From Leptospira sp. WS39.C2 (GTDB lineage: Bacteria > Spirochaetota > Leptospiria > Leptospirales > Leptospiraceae): a stretch of 64,000 bases of DNA. Shown here piece after piece: positions 18,063-26,113 of this stretch. The stretch's first letter is position 1, and the number at the start of each line of letters is the position of its first letter. The stretch covers positions 3,144,001 to 3,208,000 of the forward strand of contig NZ_CP162142.1 in assembly GCF_040833965.1 (NCBI RefSeq). Direction: 5' to 3'. The notes under the pieces are model-generated. The model had not been told where the DNA came from. It did not search any database and was given only the letters and a program-made list of their open reading frames with translations. The position numbers and the translations under genes were made by a program.

Positions 18063-18845
18063 CTAAAAAATTAAATCAAAACTATCTTGTAATGCAATCA
18101 CTGTATCCTCATCATCAGTGAGTGGCAAAATAATCGCAGTTCGTCCTGCCATTCGAGAAGGAAGGCCTTTTGCGATGAGTTTTGCACAAGAGACAAGTAA
18201 TCTTGTGGATACGGTCTCCGCCAAACCTAACTCAGGTTTGTGACGAACCAAATTTGCATATTGTACTAGTTTTTTAGAAATGGATTCGGAAATTCCCGTT
18301 TCTCCAATAATGATTTTTTCTTCCACTGAAGGTTTTGGATATGGGAAATCCATTCCCAAAAATCGTTGTTTGGTGGAAGGTTTCAGTTCTTTAAATCCCT
18401 TTTGGTATCCAGGGTTATAGGAAGCAACGAGTAAAAAATTAGGATGTGCGATGATTTCTTCGTTTTTTCGTTCTATGAATAAAGTCCGTCTATGATCGGT
18501 TAAGGAATGGATAGTGACAAGTGTATCGGGTCTTGCTTCTGCAATCTCATCCAAATATACTATGGCACCTTCTTTCACACCAGTGGTGAGAGGACCATCC
18601 ATCCATACTGTATCGGCCCCTTTCACAAGGAAACGACCTACTAAGTCCACAGCAGAAGTTTCATCATTACATAAAATTGTGATGAGTTTACGACCCATTT
18701 GGTGTGCCATAAATTCTAAAAATCGAGATTTCCCTGAGCCAGTAGGACCCTTTAACAAAAGCGGCAGAGTGTTCTCCGCCGCCATTTGAAAAATTTCTAT
18801 TTCCTTACCAGTAGGTTCGTAATAGGGAATTTTTGTTGTTAACAT
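18063..18845 (-). CDS. norQ: NorQ, MoxR-type AAA+ ATPase
   Basis: NorQ is a MoxR-class AAA+ ATPase that remodels or loads the nitric oxide reductase together with NorD. Walker A is GPTGSGKS (residues 33-40) and Walker B is IVYLDEI, with sensor 1 in LLVASYNPGYQ. The 260 residues are the standard NorQ/CbbQ length, with the CbbQ-like C-terminal domain ending LQDSFDLIF. The start ATG lies two bases after the norB stop, and norD follows nine bases on, so translation of the three is probably coupled. The alternative label CbbQ is ruled out by the neighbours. Confidence 0.93.
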   Translation of the reverse strand: MLTTKIPYYEPTGKEIEIFQMAAENTLPLLLKGPTGSGKSRFLEFMAHQMGRKLITILCNDETSAVDLVGRFLVKGADTVWMDGPLTTGVKEGAIVYLDEIAEARPDTLVTIHSLTDHRRTLFIERKNEEIIAHPNFLLVASYNPGYQKGFKELKPSTKQRFLGMDFPYPKPSVEEKIIIGETGISESISKKLVQYANLVRHKPELGLAETVSTRLLVSCAKLIAKGLPSRMAGRTAIILPLTDDEDTVIALQDSFDLIF

Positions 18846-18847
18846 AT

Positions 18848-20197
18848 TTAATCTAAGTCACCAACATTTTTTCCAAGTGCTTCATTACTTGGAAGACCGT
18901 GACGGATGAAATCAACAATGAAGTATGTGATTCCAACTGTAAACAGAGTTGCCGCAAGTAACATTCCAATAAAGTGGAATACAATTTCTTTTTGTACGAC
19001 AAGAAAGTCCATTCCCAATTTACGTTCTAAATACACTTGTGTGATCCCTGCTACTGCGAGTGCACCAGTCATTCCTAACATTCCAATATTGGATGCCCAA
19101 AATGCTAAATATCCAGACATACCTGTAAATAGTTTACGCCCAGTCATATTTGGCATCGCATAAGAAATAACAGCTAACACTAACATGGCGTAGGCTCCCC
19201 AGAACGCAAGATGTCCATGCATCGCTGTGATGAGAGTTCCATGAGTCCATTGGTTGACGGAAGGCCAAGTGTGAGCAAATCCAAGAAAACCAGCACCAAT
19301 AAACGACATCATTGCACTACCAAGAGTCCAATAGAGTGCAATTTTGTTTGGATGGTCTTTTCCTTTTTTGCGATACATGTTGAGTGCCCAAATCGCCATT
19401 CCAAGGAAAGCCAGTGGTTCTAAAGCAGAGAAAATTCCCCCAACCATAAGCCAATACTTAGGTGTTCCGATCCAGTAGTAGTGGTGACCCGTTCCTAAAA
19501 TCCCCGAAAGGAAAGTAAGTCCAACAACCACATACAACCATTTTTCGATGACCTCTCGATCCACGCCCGTGAGTTTGATGAGTAAAAATGCCAGGATACC
19601 ACCCATGATGAGTTCCCAAACTCCCTCTACCCAAAGGTGCACAACCCACCAACGAAAATAAGAATCCAAGGTTTGGTTATCAAAGTACAACATACCTGGT
19701 AAATAAAGTAATGCAGCACATAACAGACCAAAGAATAAAACTAGTTGAGTTGTACTTCTTTTTTTGGCTTCCCAAATGGTCATTGCAATATTGAAAAGAA
19801 AGGTAAGAACGTTGACTACCACAAGATAATCAAGAGGTCTTGGTATTTCTAAAAACTTTCTACCTTCCCACCAATTAAAATGGAATCCAATGATGGCAAC
19901 CACCCCTACCACAACCCAAGAGATGAGTTGGATATAAGCTAGTTTCACACTGTACAAATCTCTGTCAGACTCTTCAGGGATGATGTAATAAGCAGCACCC
20001 ATAAACCCAGTTAATAACCAAACGACAAGTAAATTGGTATGTGTCGCACGCGCAGTGTTAAATGGAATGTAATCATGTAATCCATCAAAACCAATTCGTG
20101 CAAAACCCATAATAAATCCATAAACGATTTGTAACGATAAGAGTAACATACAAGTTGCAAAGAACCAATATGCGACCTTTTGTGATTGGAATCTCAT
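18848..20197 (-). CDS. norB: Nitric oxide reductase large subunit NorB
   Basis: This is the catalytic membrane subunit of cytochrome c-dependent nitric oxide reductase (2 NO to N2O). It carries low-spin heme b and the heme b3/FeB site and has about 12 helices. All six metal-binding His are identifiable: His53 (HTNLLVVW), His187, His238 and His239 (GTGHHYYW), His327 and His329 (HGHLAFWG). Glu191 and Glu195 (HLWVEGVWE) and Glu260 also fit. The block 187-329 matches the known Pseudomonas numbering with a constant offset of 20. There is no N-terminal extension, so it is a cNOR and not a quinol-type qNOR. A strong AAGGAG precedes the ATG at 20197. Confidence 0.96.
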   Translation of the reverse strand: MRFQSQKVAYWFFATCMLLLSLQIVYGFIMGFARIGFDGLHDYIPFNTARATHTNLLVVWLLTGFMGAAYYIIPEESDRDLYSVKLAYIQLISWVVVGVVAIIGFHFNWWEGRKFLEIPRPLDYLVVVNVLTFLFNIAMTIWEAKKRSTTQLVLFFGLLCAALLYLPGMLYFDNQTLDSYFRWWVVHLWVEGVWELIMGGILAFLLIKLTGVDREVIEKWLYVVVGLTFLSGILGTGHHYYWIGTPKYWLMVGGIFSALEPLAFLGMAIWALNMYRKKGKDHPNKIALYWTLGSAMMSFIGAGFLGFAHTWPSVNQWTHGTLITAMHGHLAFWGAYAMLVLAVISYAMPNMTGRKLFTGMSGYLAFWASNIGMLGMTGALAVAGITQVYLERKLGMDFLVVQKEIVFHFIGMLLAATLFTVGITYFIVDFIRHGLPSNEALGKNVGDLD

Positions 20198-20206
20198 TGT
20201 TTCTCC

Positions 20207-20911
20207 TTATTTTAATGCAGAAAGATAAGAGACTATATCCTTTCTTTCTGTATCACTTAACGGCAACTTCGGCATATTAGTTCCCGGTTTGATCACTTGT
20301 GGATCAATTAGCCATCGATTGAGATAATCAGCATCAAACTTCGACCCTACATGGTCTAACGCTGGACCTACATTTCCACCTTTACCACCTACGGCGTGAC
20401 AGGCGACACAAAGTTGAGAAAACTTTTCTGGTTGAGCTACTTTTACAATATTTGTTGTAGTTTGTGGAGGTACGGCAGTAACTATCGAATCAACAGGGAT
20501 ATTTGGTTTTGGAGGCCAACCATTCGCATCAATTTTACCTACCCAATCCAAAAAGGCGATGACTTGTCCTTTTTCTTCTTTGGTAAAATTATATTTCACC
20601 ATCTTACGTTCACCAGGAAACATCGCTTGTGGATCATCTAAAAATACTTCGATCCAACTCACTCCGCGTCTTTCGACTACTTTGGTCAAATCAGGTGCAT
20701 AGTATGCTCCTTCTCCAAGTAATGTATGACAGCCCATACAATTGTTTTTTTCCCAAATCTCTTTCCCCTTTAGCACATCTTCCGTTAAGTTTTGCGCATC
20801 GGTACGGGTATCGTTTTGTCGCAAGGTATCAATTGTGAGGAACACAAAGATAGCACTGAACAAAAACGTTCCACCTAGAAAGAATGCCCTTGCTTGCGAT
20901 TTTGAAAGCAT
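20207..20911 (-). CDS. norC: NorC with an extra C-terminal cytochrome c domain (diheme)
   Basis: NorC is the membrane-anchored cytochrome c that feeds electrons to NorB. The first 135 residues are a standard NorC: one membrane helix (about 10-28), a heme site C58-M-G-C61-H62 and the usual FPGERKMVKYNF stretch. A linker of about 25 residues then leads to a second class I cytochrome c domain with C168-V-A-C171-H172 and a likely axial Met213 (GTNMPKLPLSD). Ordinary NorC is about 150 residues with one heme, whereas this one has 234 and two. The start is the ATG at 20911, set by an AGGAGGT box. A longer in-frame start at 20965 would run into the operator. norB follows nine bases later. Confidence 0.92.
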   Translation of the reverse strand: MLSKSQARAFFLGGTFLFSAIFVFLTIDTLRQNDTRTDAQNLTEDVLKGKEIWEKNNCMGCHTLLGEGAYYAPDLTKVVERRGVSWIEVFLDDPQAMFPGERKMVKYNFTKEEKGQVIAFLDWVGKIDANGWPPKPNIPVDSIVTAVPPQTTTNIVKVAQPEKFSQLCVACHAVGGKGGNVGPALDHVGSKFDADYLNRWLIDPQVIKPGTNMPKLPLSDTERKDIVSYLSALK

Positions 20912-20964
20912 CCTTACCTCCTTTATCCATTTTACAAATGTAAGTGCAGATTGTACAATTTGCA

Positions 20965-20978
20965 TTGATCCTAATCAA
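20965..20978. promoter_or_regulatory. FNR/DNR-type operator before norC
   Basis: TTGATCCTAATCAA is a perfect TTGAT-N4-ATCAA palindrome, the same half-sites as the one before nnrS. On the minus strand a -10-like TACATT (20942-20937) lies about 32 bases downstream of its centre, giving a leader of about 20 bases that contains the strong norC ribosome site. It lies in the divergent gap (20912-21198) between norC and norE. No second perfect site was found closer to norE. Confidence 0.82.
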
Positions 20979-21198
20979 GTCCTTATTCAATTATAACGTT
21001 TATTCGCATCAAGATTCTGAAAACAGAACAATATGTTGAATTTTAGAATCATTCAATAAACTGAATCAAAAAGATTCTATCGAAAAATGAGAGCAATTTG
21101 AACGGTTTCCCTAAGTACAAATCGTTATCCTAATGAATTAATGTGATTTTAGTTGAATATTCTATTATATGAATTTAATTTTAAGTAAAGGAGATTCG

Positions 21199-21771
21199 AT
21201 GAACGCAGAAACAGAAGTAGAAAACGATTCGATTTTTTACCCTCCGGGGGGAATACTCATTTGGATCATCGTATTTGTAGAAGTAATCACCTTTTGTATG
21301 GGGATTGGATCTTTACTTTATGACAAAACACAAGACCTAAGTGGGTTTGTATCCATGCAAAGCCATTTACATCGCGGATTTGCGTTTTGGAATACGATTT
21401 TCCTACTTACCAGTGGGTTTTTACTCGCAACTGGTGTTCATGCAAAAGAAAACAAAAATGAAACAATCTTTTCTTTGAGTATGATGGGTTCAATATTATT
21501 TGGATTTTGTTTTTTGATTCTCAAATTTGCCGAATTCTACGATAAATGGACGTTAGGTTTCAATTTGGATTCCAATTTATTTTTTAGTTACTACTGGTTG
21601 TTAACAGGTTTTCATTACCTTCATGTTGTTGTAGGAATGATCATCTTATTCATTGTCTTACTCAATCGAAAAACCATATCCCTTGTGAACTTAGAAGCAG
21701 GTGGGATTTTTTGGCATATGTGTGACCTTATCTGGCTCCTTTTGTATCCAGCATTGTATTTAATCCAATAA
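21199..21771 (+). CDS. norE: Cytochrome c oxidase subunit III-like protein, NorE type
   Basis: This is a small heme-copper oxidase subunit III relative with five membrane helices, lacking catalytic metals. The family pattern is clear: PPGGILIWIIVFVEVITF, HLHRGFAFWNTIFLLTSGF, YYWLLTGFHYLHVVVG and GGIFWHMCDLIWLLLYP. In denitrifiers such proteins (NorE) accompany nitric oxide reductase and help its activity, though they are not essential. The start is the ATG at 21199, set by AAAGGAG. The upstream in-frame ATG at 21169 has no ribosome site. It is divergent from norC, and norF follows nine bases later. Confidence 0.87.
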   Translation: MNAETEVENDSIFYPPGGILIWIIVFVEVITFCMGIGSLLYDKTQDLSGFVSMQSHLHRGFAFWNTIFLLTSGFLLATGVHAKENKNETIFSLSMMGSILFGFCFLILKFAEFYDKWTLGFNLDSNLFFSYYWLLTGFHYLHVVVGMIILFIVLLNRKTISLVNLEAGGIFWHMCDLIWLLLYPALYLIQ

Positions 21772-21780
21772 GGAGTTTGT

Positions 21781-22011
21781 ATGTTACGAATTAGTTTTAC
21801 TTTTTTGGTTTTACTTGTGATCGTTTATCTTTCGTTTTATGGGATCGGATCGTTTGTTCCAGGAAATTGGAATTTAGTGTTAATGAGTGCACTCAAATTC
21901 CTTTTGATTTCCTTCGTGTTTATGAATTTGTTACGGGCGCATTTCTTTTGGAAATTGGTTTTTTCCATTGTAATTGTAGTTTACTCAATTGGGATATTGT
22001 ATCTTGCTTAA
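21781..22011 (+). CDS. norF: Small membrane protein, NorF / COX subunit IV-like
   Basis: This 76-residue protein has three predicted membrane helices and no soluble domain. It resembles the prokaryotic cytochrome c oxidase subunit IV family and, by position directly after norE, NorF of denitrifiers. The segment SALKFLLISFVFMNLLRAHFFW is typical of that family. It has an AAGGAG box before its ATG and is only nine bases from norE, so it is cotranscribed. Its last four bases overlap the end of the convergent mtnC gene. The assignment rests on size, topology and context more than on specific motifs. Confidence 0.72.
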   Translation: MLRISFTFLVLLVIVYLSFYGIGSFVPGNWNLVLMSALKFLLISFVFMNLLRAHFFWKLVFSIVIVVYSIGILYLA

Positions 22012-22751
22012 AAATGTTCCCAGACGGGGAAAGGATGTGGTTTTTGTTTTAGGTTACCTGGACGATTTAAAATTACGACATCCATCCCCACAGATTTTGC
22101 AGCTTCAGCTTCCTCTACAACATCGGTAAAAAAACGAATTTCATTTGCAGAAGAATTTAAATTCCGAGCAATCTTTAAATAACTATCAGCTTCTCTTTTG
22201 CCACCAACTGCTGTATCAAAATAGGAAGTAAAATACTTCCTCAAATCACCTAACACAGTATACTGGTAGATTAAAACTTGTGCTTCTACTGACCCAGATG
22301 AATAAACATGGTTTTGAATTCCTGATTGAAGAGACTTTTGTAAAAAATTTGGAACATCATCAAACACGGTACTTTTGATTTCGCCTGATTCATACCCTTC
22401 TTTCCAAATTTTTCCTTGGATTTCTTTTAGTGGTCCAAATTTACGATCTTTTGAAATGAGATATTCAAAATATCGGGAAACCAATTTTTTCGGAAGGATT
22501 TGAGGTACATTGTTAGGCAAACCAAGAGAAGCAGATTCTTCATTTATTAATTTCTCTTGTAACATAGGATCCAAAGAAGCAACATCCTTTTGGTATTCCA
22601 ATTGGATTTCCTTCCATTTCTCTTCTGTAAATTGATATTCTTGTAAAAACTGGTGGATGTGTTTTTTAGCATAAGGAAAAAGAATCTCGTGGACAAAAGC
22701 AATTGGTGCTGTTGTCCCTTCGATATCAAGTAAGTTGTGTTTAATTTGCAT
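22008..22751 (-). CDS. mtnC: Enolase-phosphatase E1 (methionine salvage)
   Basis: MtnC is a HAD-superfamily enzyme of the methionine salvage pathway. It enolises and then dephosphorylates 2,3-diketo-5-methylthiopentyl-1-phosphate. The catalytic motif D9-I-E11-G-T-T with following TAPIAFV is the MtnC signature. Other family segments are VYSSGSVEAQVLIYQYT, FDTAVGGKREADSY and the motif IV-like RFFTDVVEEAEAAK. The 247 residues match the family. It stands as a single gene convergent with the nor cluster (four-base overlap). The metK gene for the same metabolic area is 10 kb away in a different operon. Confidence 0.93.
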   Translation of the reverse strand: MQIKHNLLDIEGTTAPIAFVHEILFPYAKKHIHQFLQEYQFTEEKWKEIQLEYQKDVASLDPMLQEKLINEESASLGLPNNVPQILPKKLVSRYFEYLISKDRKFGPLKEIQGKIWKEGYESGEIKSTVFDDVPNFLQKSLQSGIQNHVYSSGSVEAQVLIYQYTVLGDLRKYFTSYFDTAVGGKREADSYLKIARNLNSSANEIRFFTDVVEEAEAAKSVGMDVVILNRPGNLKQKPHPFPVWEHF

Positions 22752-22787
22752 TTTGATTATTTATGTTTTAATTCAGTTTGAATCTAA

Positions 22788-24149
22788 CTAAGAAGTTTTT
22801 TCTTTTAATAACAAATGCATATTGGTTTCATCTTTTTCATAATTGAAAATAATGAGTAACCAAGCTAAGGCACAGGGAATCCAAAAAAGAATCGAAATGG
22901 ATAGCGCTAAACCTCGATTTGGTGTGAGTCCAAGAATTACAGCAGAGATCACTGGACCGAGACCTTTTCCTAAATTATCTGTCAAATTATAGAGAGAAAA
23001 TATTGCACTCCTTGATTTAGGAGCATTTACATTGATAAGCACTGCACCTACGTTTGGTCCAGCGATCGAGATCAAAATTCCTGTAATCACATTCAAACCA
23101 ATGAACAATAATGGATTGTTAACAATACTAAACGCATACAATAAAAAAACAGCAGGAATCATTCCGATCATGATACTAAACATACAAAGTAAAGGTTGGT
23201 ATTGTTTTTTAATATTATAAAGTAATTGTCCAAGTACTCCTCCAAAAAATGATCCAATGAAAATTCCAATAGCAGCAAAGGTAATCATTCCTGCCGCTAA
23301 TTCTTTTGAAAACATATATGTGTTTTCATAATAATCCGCTAAAAAAACAAAAAACACACCCCAAGGAATACAACCAGGAATCCCTTGCAAAAAAACTCCA
23401 ATGTTCGTTTTATTCTCAAACAAAATCTTAAAATCTTTTAAAGTAATTTTGTGTGAAAGAGTATCTGCTGCATCTACATCTTCCGATCCACCACGTTTTG
23501 GTTCTTCACAAAACAACAAATAAATCAAGGCAAATAAAAATGATGGTGCAGACATATAGATGAAAGAAGCTCTCCAACCATTGATTGGATCTTCTCCACC
23601 AAGTATTCCACCTAATAATTGTCCAACGCCTACTCCAAGACCTATCATAAGAGAAACATAACCTGTTGCGATCGCTCTCGAATGACTCGAGAAATAATCA
23701 CCAATCAAACTATATATAAGTGGAAAAATCCCTCCTAATCCAAAACCACAAAGTGTTCGTAATATTAGGAATTCATTATATGAATTGGCAAATCCTGATA
23801 AAAAACATGGAATCTCTCCTAACAATACGGCTGCAATCAATAAACGTTTGCGTGAGAATGCTTGCGAAAGGTACCCCATTGACAATGAAACCAAAGCTCC
23901 TAAAATGAAAAACAACGTAGGTACTTCCGCTCCGAATTTCCAATCGATCTCTGCTTGATTTGTAATTCCAAGTGATGCAGCAATATTTTTCATATTGGGT
24001 GCAATAAGGTTTTGATCACCAAACAAAAAGAAAGTGAGAGCAAGAATCACCCAAAATGCTAAAATACCTCTTCCACCATGTTCTACTAATTCCCCAAGAC
24101 CAATAAACCTAAGGTAGGTTGTTTCTTGTTTTGAAATTTTTTGGTTCAT
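22788..24149 (-). CDS. MFS transporter
   Basis: This is a major facilitator superfamily permease with 12 membrane helices. Helices 2-3 carry the MFS loop pattern (GYLSQAFSRKRLLIA), and the family-like segments GFGLGGIFPLIYSLIGDYF and LIGLGVGVGQLLGG are present. The second half contains AIFSLYNLTDNLGKGLGPVISA, which resembles the Spinster-like subgroup. A substrate cannot be named. The chosen start is the ATG at 24149, which overlaps the TGA of the upstream secreted-protein gene (ATGA) and gives an ordinary cytoplasmic N-terminus. Longer in-frame starts exist but would lie inside the preceding gene. The coupling suggests that the two products work together. Confidence 0.85.
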   Translation of the reverse strand: MNQKISKQETTYLRFIGLGELVEHGGRGILAFWVILALTFFLFGDQNLIAPNMKNIAASLGITNQAEIDWKFGAEVPTLFFILGALVSLSMGYLSQAFSRKRLLIAAVLLGEIPCFLSGFANSYNEFLILRTLCGFGLGGIFPLIYSLIGDYFSSHSRAIATGYVSLMIGLGVGVGQLLGGILGGEDPINGWRASFIYMSAPSFLFALIYLLFCEEPKRGGSEDVDAADTLSHKITLKDFKILFENKTNIGVFLQGIPGCIPWGVFFVFLADYYENTYMFSKELAAGMITFAAIGIFIGSFFGGVLGQLLYNIKKQYQPLLCMFSIMIGMIPAVFLLYAFSIVNNPLLFIGLNVITGILISIAGPNVGAVLINVNAPKSRSAIFSLYNLTDNLGKGLGPVISAVILGLTPNRGLALSISILFWIPCALAWLLIIFNYEKDETNMHLLLKEKTS

Positions 24150-25171
24150 AAAATATTTTTCCTTTCTGTTTGTTTCCGATAGACAAAGATAAAAGACATT
24201 GTGAATAGGAGTCCTAAAAATCCAATCACAGCAAATAAAGATAAATCCCAACTGGTTAAAATCGAGCCATTCCAAATTTCAGGATTAGGAGAATTGGACA
24301 TAGTTGGAAGTGCTTTACCACCAATAAAACGTAACTCAACCAAAGCACCAAATTCAAGAGCATTTAAAACATAAGCACTCAGTCCTTTCGGAACATCTTT
24401 TTCTAATTTTACAATCGAAGATTTATCATTCGTTTCTACTACCATATCTTGTGGTTTCACAAAAATTGGGTATTTCCCATTATCTGACTCAATTAACATT
24501 CGTTCGCCGAAAGAGTCATGTGAGTTAGGTATTAAATAAGAAACTTGTAATTCCGAACTTCCAGGCAAAATGGCACGATCCAAAATCCTTCCTCCATTTG
24601 GCCCTTCTGGGACTCCTAATGGGATTGCCATTTTACTCCCAGGTTGTTGGAGTTGTGCCATAATTTCCGTGGCTTCTTTTGCTACCGAGTATTCCAAAGC
24701 ACCTGCTTTGGGATCGTAAGATTTTGGTGGATTACTCACATTATCAATTAAGAATAATTTAAATATGCGGAGTCCTTTTTTTTCTCGCATAACCTGCATT
24801 AAACTTTTAATTGCAACTTGTTTTCGGCTTGCCCCTGTATCATACACGGTAACTTCCTGAGGGGAAGTACGAAACATAGTAGTTGGTGGGATCATTTTAT
24901 TATAATTCACACCTTGGTATTGGATTTGTAAAAGGATAGGCGCTCCTTCTGGTAAATCCATTTCAGGGAATTTGAATTTTCCAGATTGAGGTCCAATTTC
25001 CGCTAAGGGAAGCATTGCACCCTGTAAAGCCAACATCCGAATGGAGTCTGCTTTTCCTAAACCTCTAGTGGTACCATTTTGAATGGTTCCAAAGATCGAA
25101 ATTTTCTCCGCATAACTTGCGCTTGAGAGGAGAAAGAGAGTCAAAACGAGAAAACAATTGCTACGAAACAT
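24146..25171 (-). CDS. Unknown exported protein with C-terminal membrane anchor
   Basis: I do not recognise the family. The 341-residue protein begins with a clear signal peptide (LVLTLFLLSSASYA). An extracytoplasmic part follows with a beta-rich first half (KISIFGTIQNGTTRG, EGAPILLQIQYQG) and a second domain (LDRAILPGSSELQVSYLIP, DGKYPIFVKP-like). It ends in one membrane helix (about residues 305-328) and a short basic tail. The layout resembles an extracytoplasmic carbohydrate- or peptide-binding-type Ig fold on a stalk, but no motif proves it. It is the first gene of a two-gene unit with the MFS transporter, whose ATG overlaps its stop codon. Confidence 0.55.
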   Translation of the reverse strand: MFRSNCFLVLTLFLLSSASYAEKISIFGTIQNGTTRGLGKADSIRMLALQGAMLPLAEIGPQSGKFKFPEMDLPEGAPILLQIQYQGVNYNKMIPPTTMFRTSPQEVTVYDTGASRKQVAIKSLMQVMREKKGLRIFKLFLIDNVSNPPKSYDPKAGALEYSVAKEATEIMAQLQQPGSKMAIPLGVPEGPNGGRILDRAILPGSSELQVSYLIPNSHDSFGERMLIESDNGKYPIFVKPQDMVVETNDKSSIVKLEKDVPKGLSAYVLNALEFGALVELRFIGGKALPTMSNSPNPEIWNGSILTSWDLSLFAVIGFLGLLFTMSFIFVYRKQTERKNIL

Positions 25172-25297
25172 TTTGATACTTTTTCTCGTTCTCTTGGTTC
25201 CAATCCAAGTGAAAAAACGGTAGTTTTTAAAAATTTAGAGGCGACAAGAGAGGGTACTGGACATAATGCTTTAGATAGGAAAGGAAAACCTGGCTAC

Positions 25298-26110
25298 ATG
25301 AAGCAATTGAGCGAAATCGTTCACAATTCCTCAAAAGACGAGAGAGATATATTACTGGAATACCAAAACATCGACGTTTCCAAGTTGGAAACCTTACATG
25401 TTTTGGGAATTCCAATCGATAACGTCACTACGGATGAAGCAATTGCGAAATTATTCCGCGTGCTTGAGAAAAAAGAAGGCATGCACCATGTTTTATTCTT
25501 AGATCCGATCAAACTGATGAGGATGCGCCCTAAAAAAGCACTCCACCGTATCGCAGAAAAGGCTGGTACCATTTTGGTGGAAGGTGCTGGTATCGGATGG
25601 ATGTCAAAAGGCCGTTTGAAAGAACGTGTGACTCCTATTGCTGTGATGATGGATCTCATTCGCCTTGCAGAACTCAAAGAGTTCACTGCCTTTATTTTTG
25701 GGGCTAAAGACGAAATCGTCGAACGTATTTATTTTAATCTCACAAGACATTTTCCCAAAGTTCGCATCGTCGGAAGGCATGCTGGACATTTGGACAGACA
25801 ACGCGAGATGCGAGTCAAAGAAGCCATTCGTAAAACAGGACCAGACATCATTTTCCTTGCTATGGACTTTCCAGAACAAGAAATTTGGATCGAAAACAAC
25901 ACAGGGTATTTTGGAAAAGCTGTTGTGATTGGTGTTGGTGGCGCATTAGATATGTTATCTGGTGCTGACAAAAAAGCACCAGAATGGTTCAAAGAAAGGG
26001 GTCTTATTTGGTTATGGCGCATCATTGCAAGGCCATACCGAATCCGTCGTATGTGGGAAACATTTTACTTCTTTTTGCTTGGAATCCGCGAACGTTTTCG
26101 AGTCAAATAA
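25298..26110 (+). CDS. WecG/TagA/CpsF-family glycosyltransferase
   Basis: This is a family 26 glycosyltransferase, a group that transfers N-acetylmannosamine-type sugars onto lipid-linked carriers for surface polysaccharides. The diagnostic parts are NVTTDEAI near residue 47, the FLDPIKLMRMR region in place of the usual NA/D-xxxL, VEGAGIGWMSK, FIFGAKDEIVE, DIIFLAMDFPEQE and GVGGALDMLSGADKKAPEWF near residue 215. The length of 270 is normal. The first 30 residues are an extra leader, so a slightly later start cannot be excluded. It ends four bases from the convergent TPR gene and has no sugar-biosynthesis neighbours. Confidence 0.87.
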   Translation: MKQLSEIVHNSSKDERDILLEYQNIDVSKLETLHVLGIPIDNVTTDEAIAKLFRVLEKKEGMHHVLFLDPIKLMRMRPKKALHRIAEKAGTILVEGAGIGWMSKGRLKERVTPIAVMMDLIRLAELKEFTAFIFGAKDEIVERIYFNLTRHFPKVRIVGRHAGHLDRQREMRVKEAIRKTGPDIIFLAMDFPEQEIWIENNTGYFGKAVVIGVGGALDMLSGADKKAPEWFKERGLIWLWRIIARPYRIRRMWETFYFFLLGIRERFRVK

Positions 26111-26113
26111 ACT

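Noticed and set aside
20912..20965. Longer norC start at 20965
   Set aside because: It would place the coding start in the operator and has no ribosome site, whereas the ATG at 20911 follows a perfect AGGAGGT.
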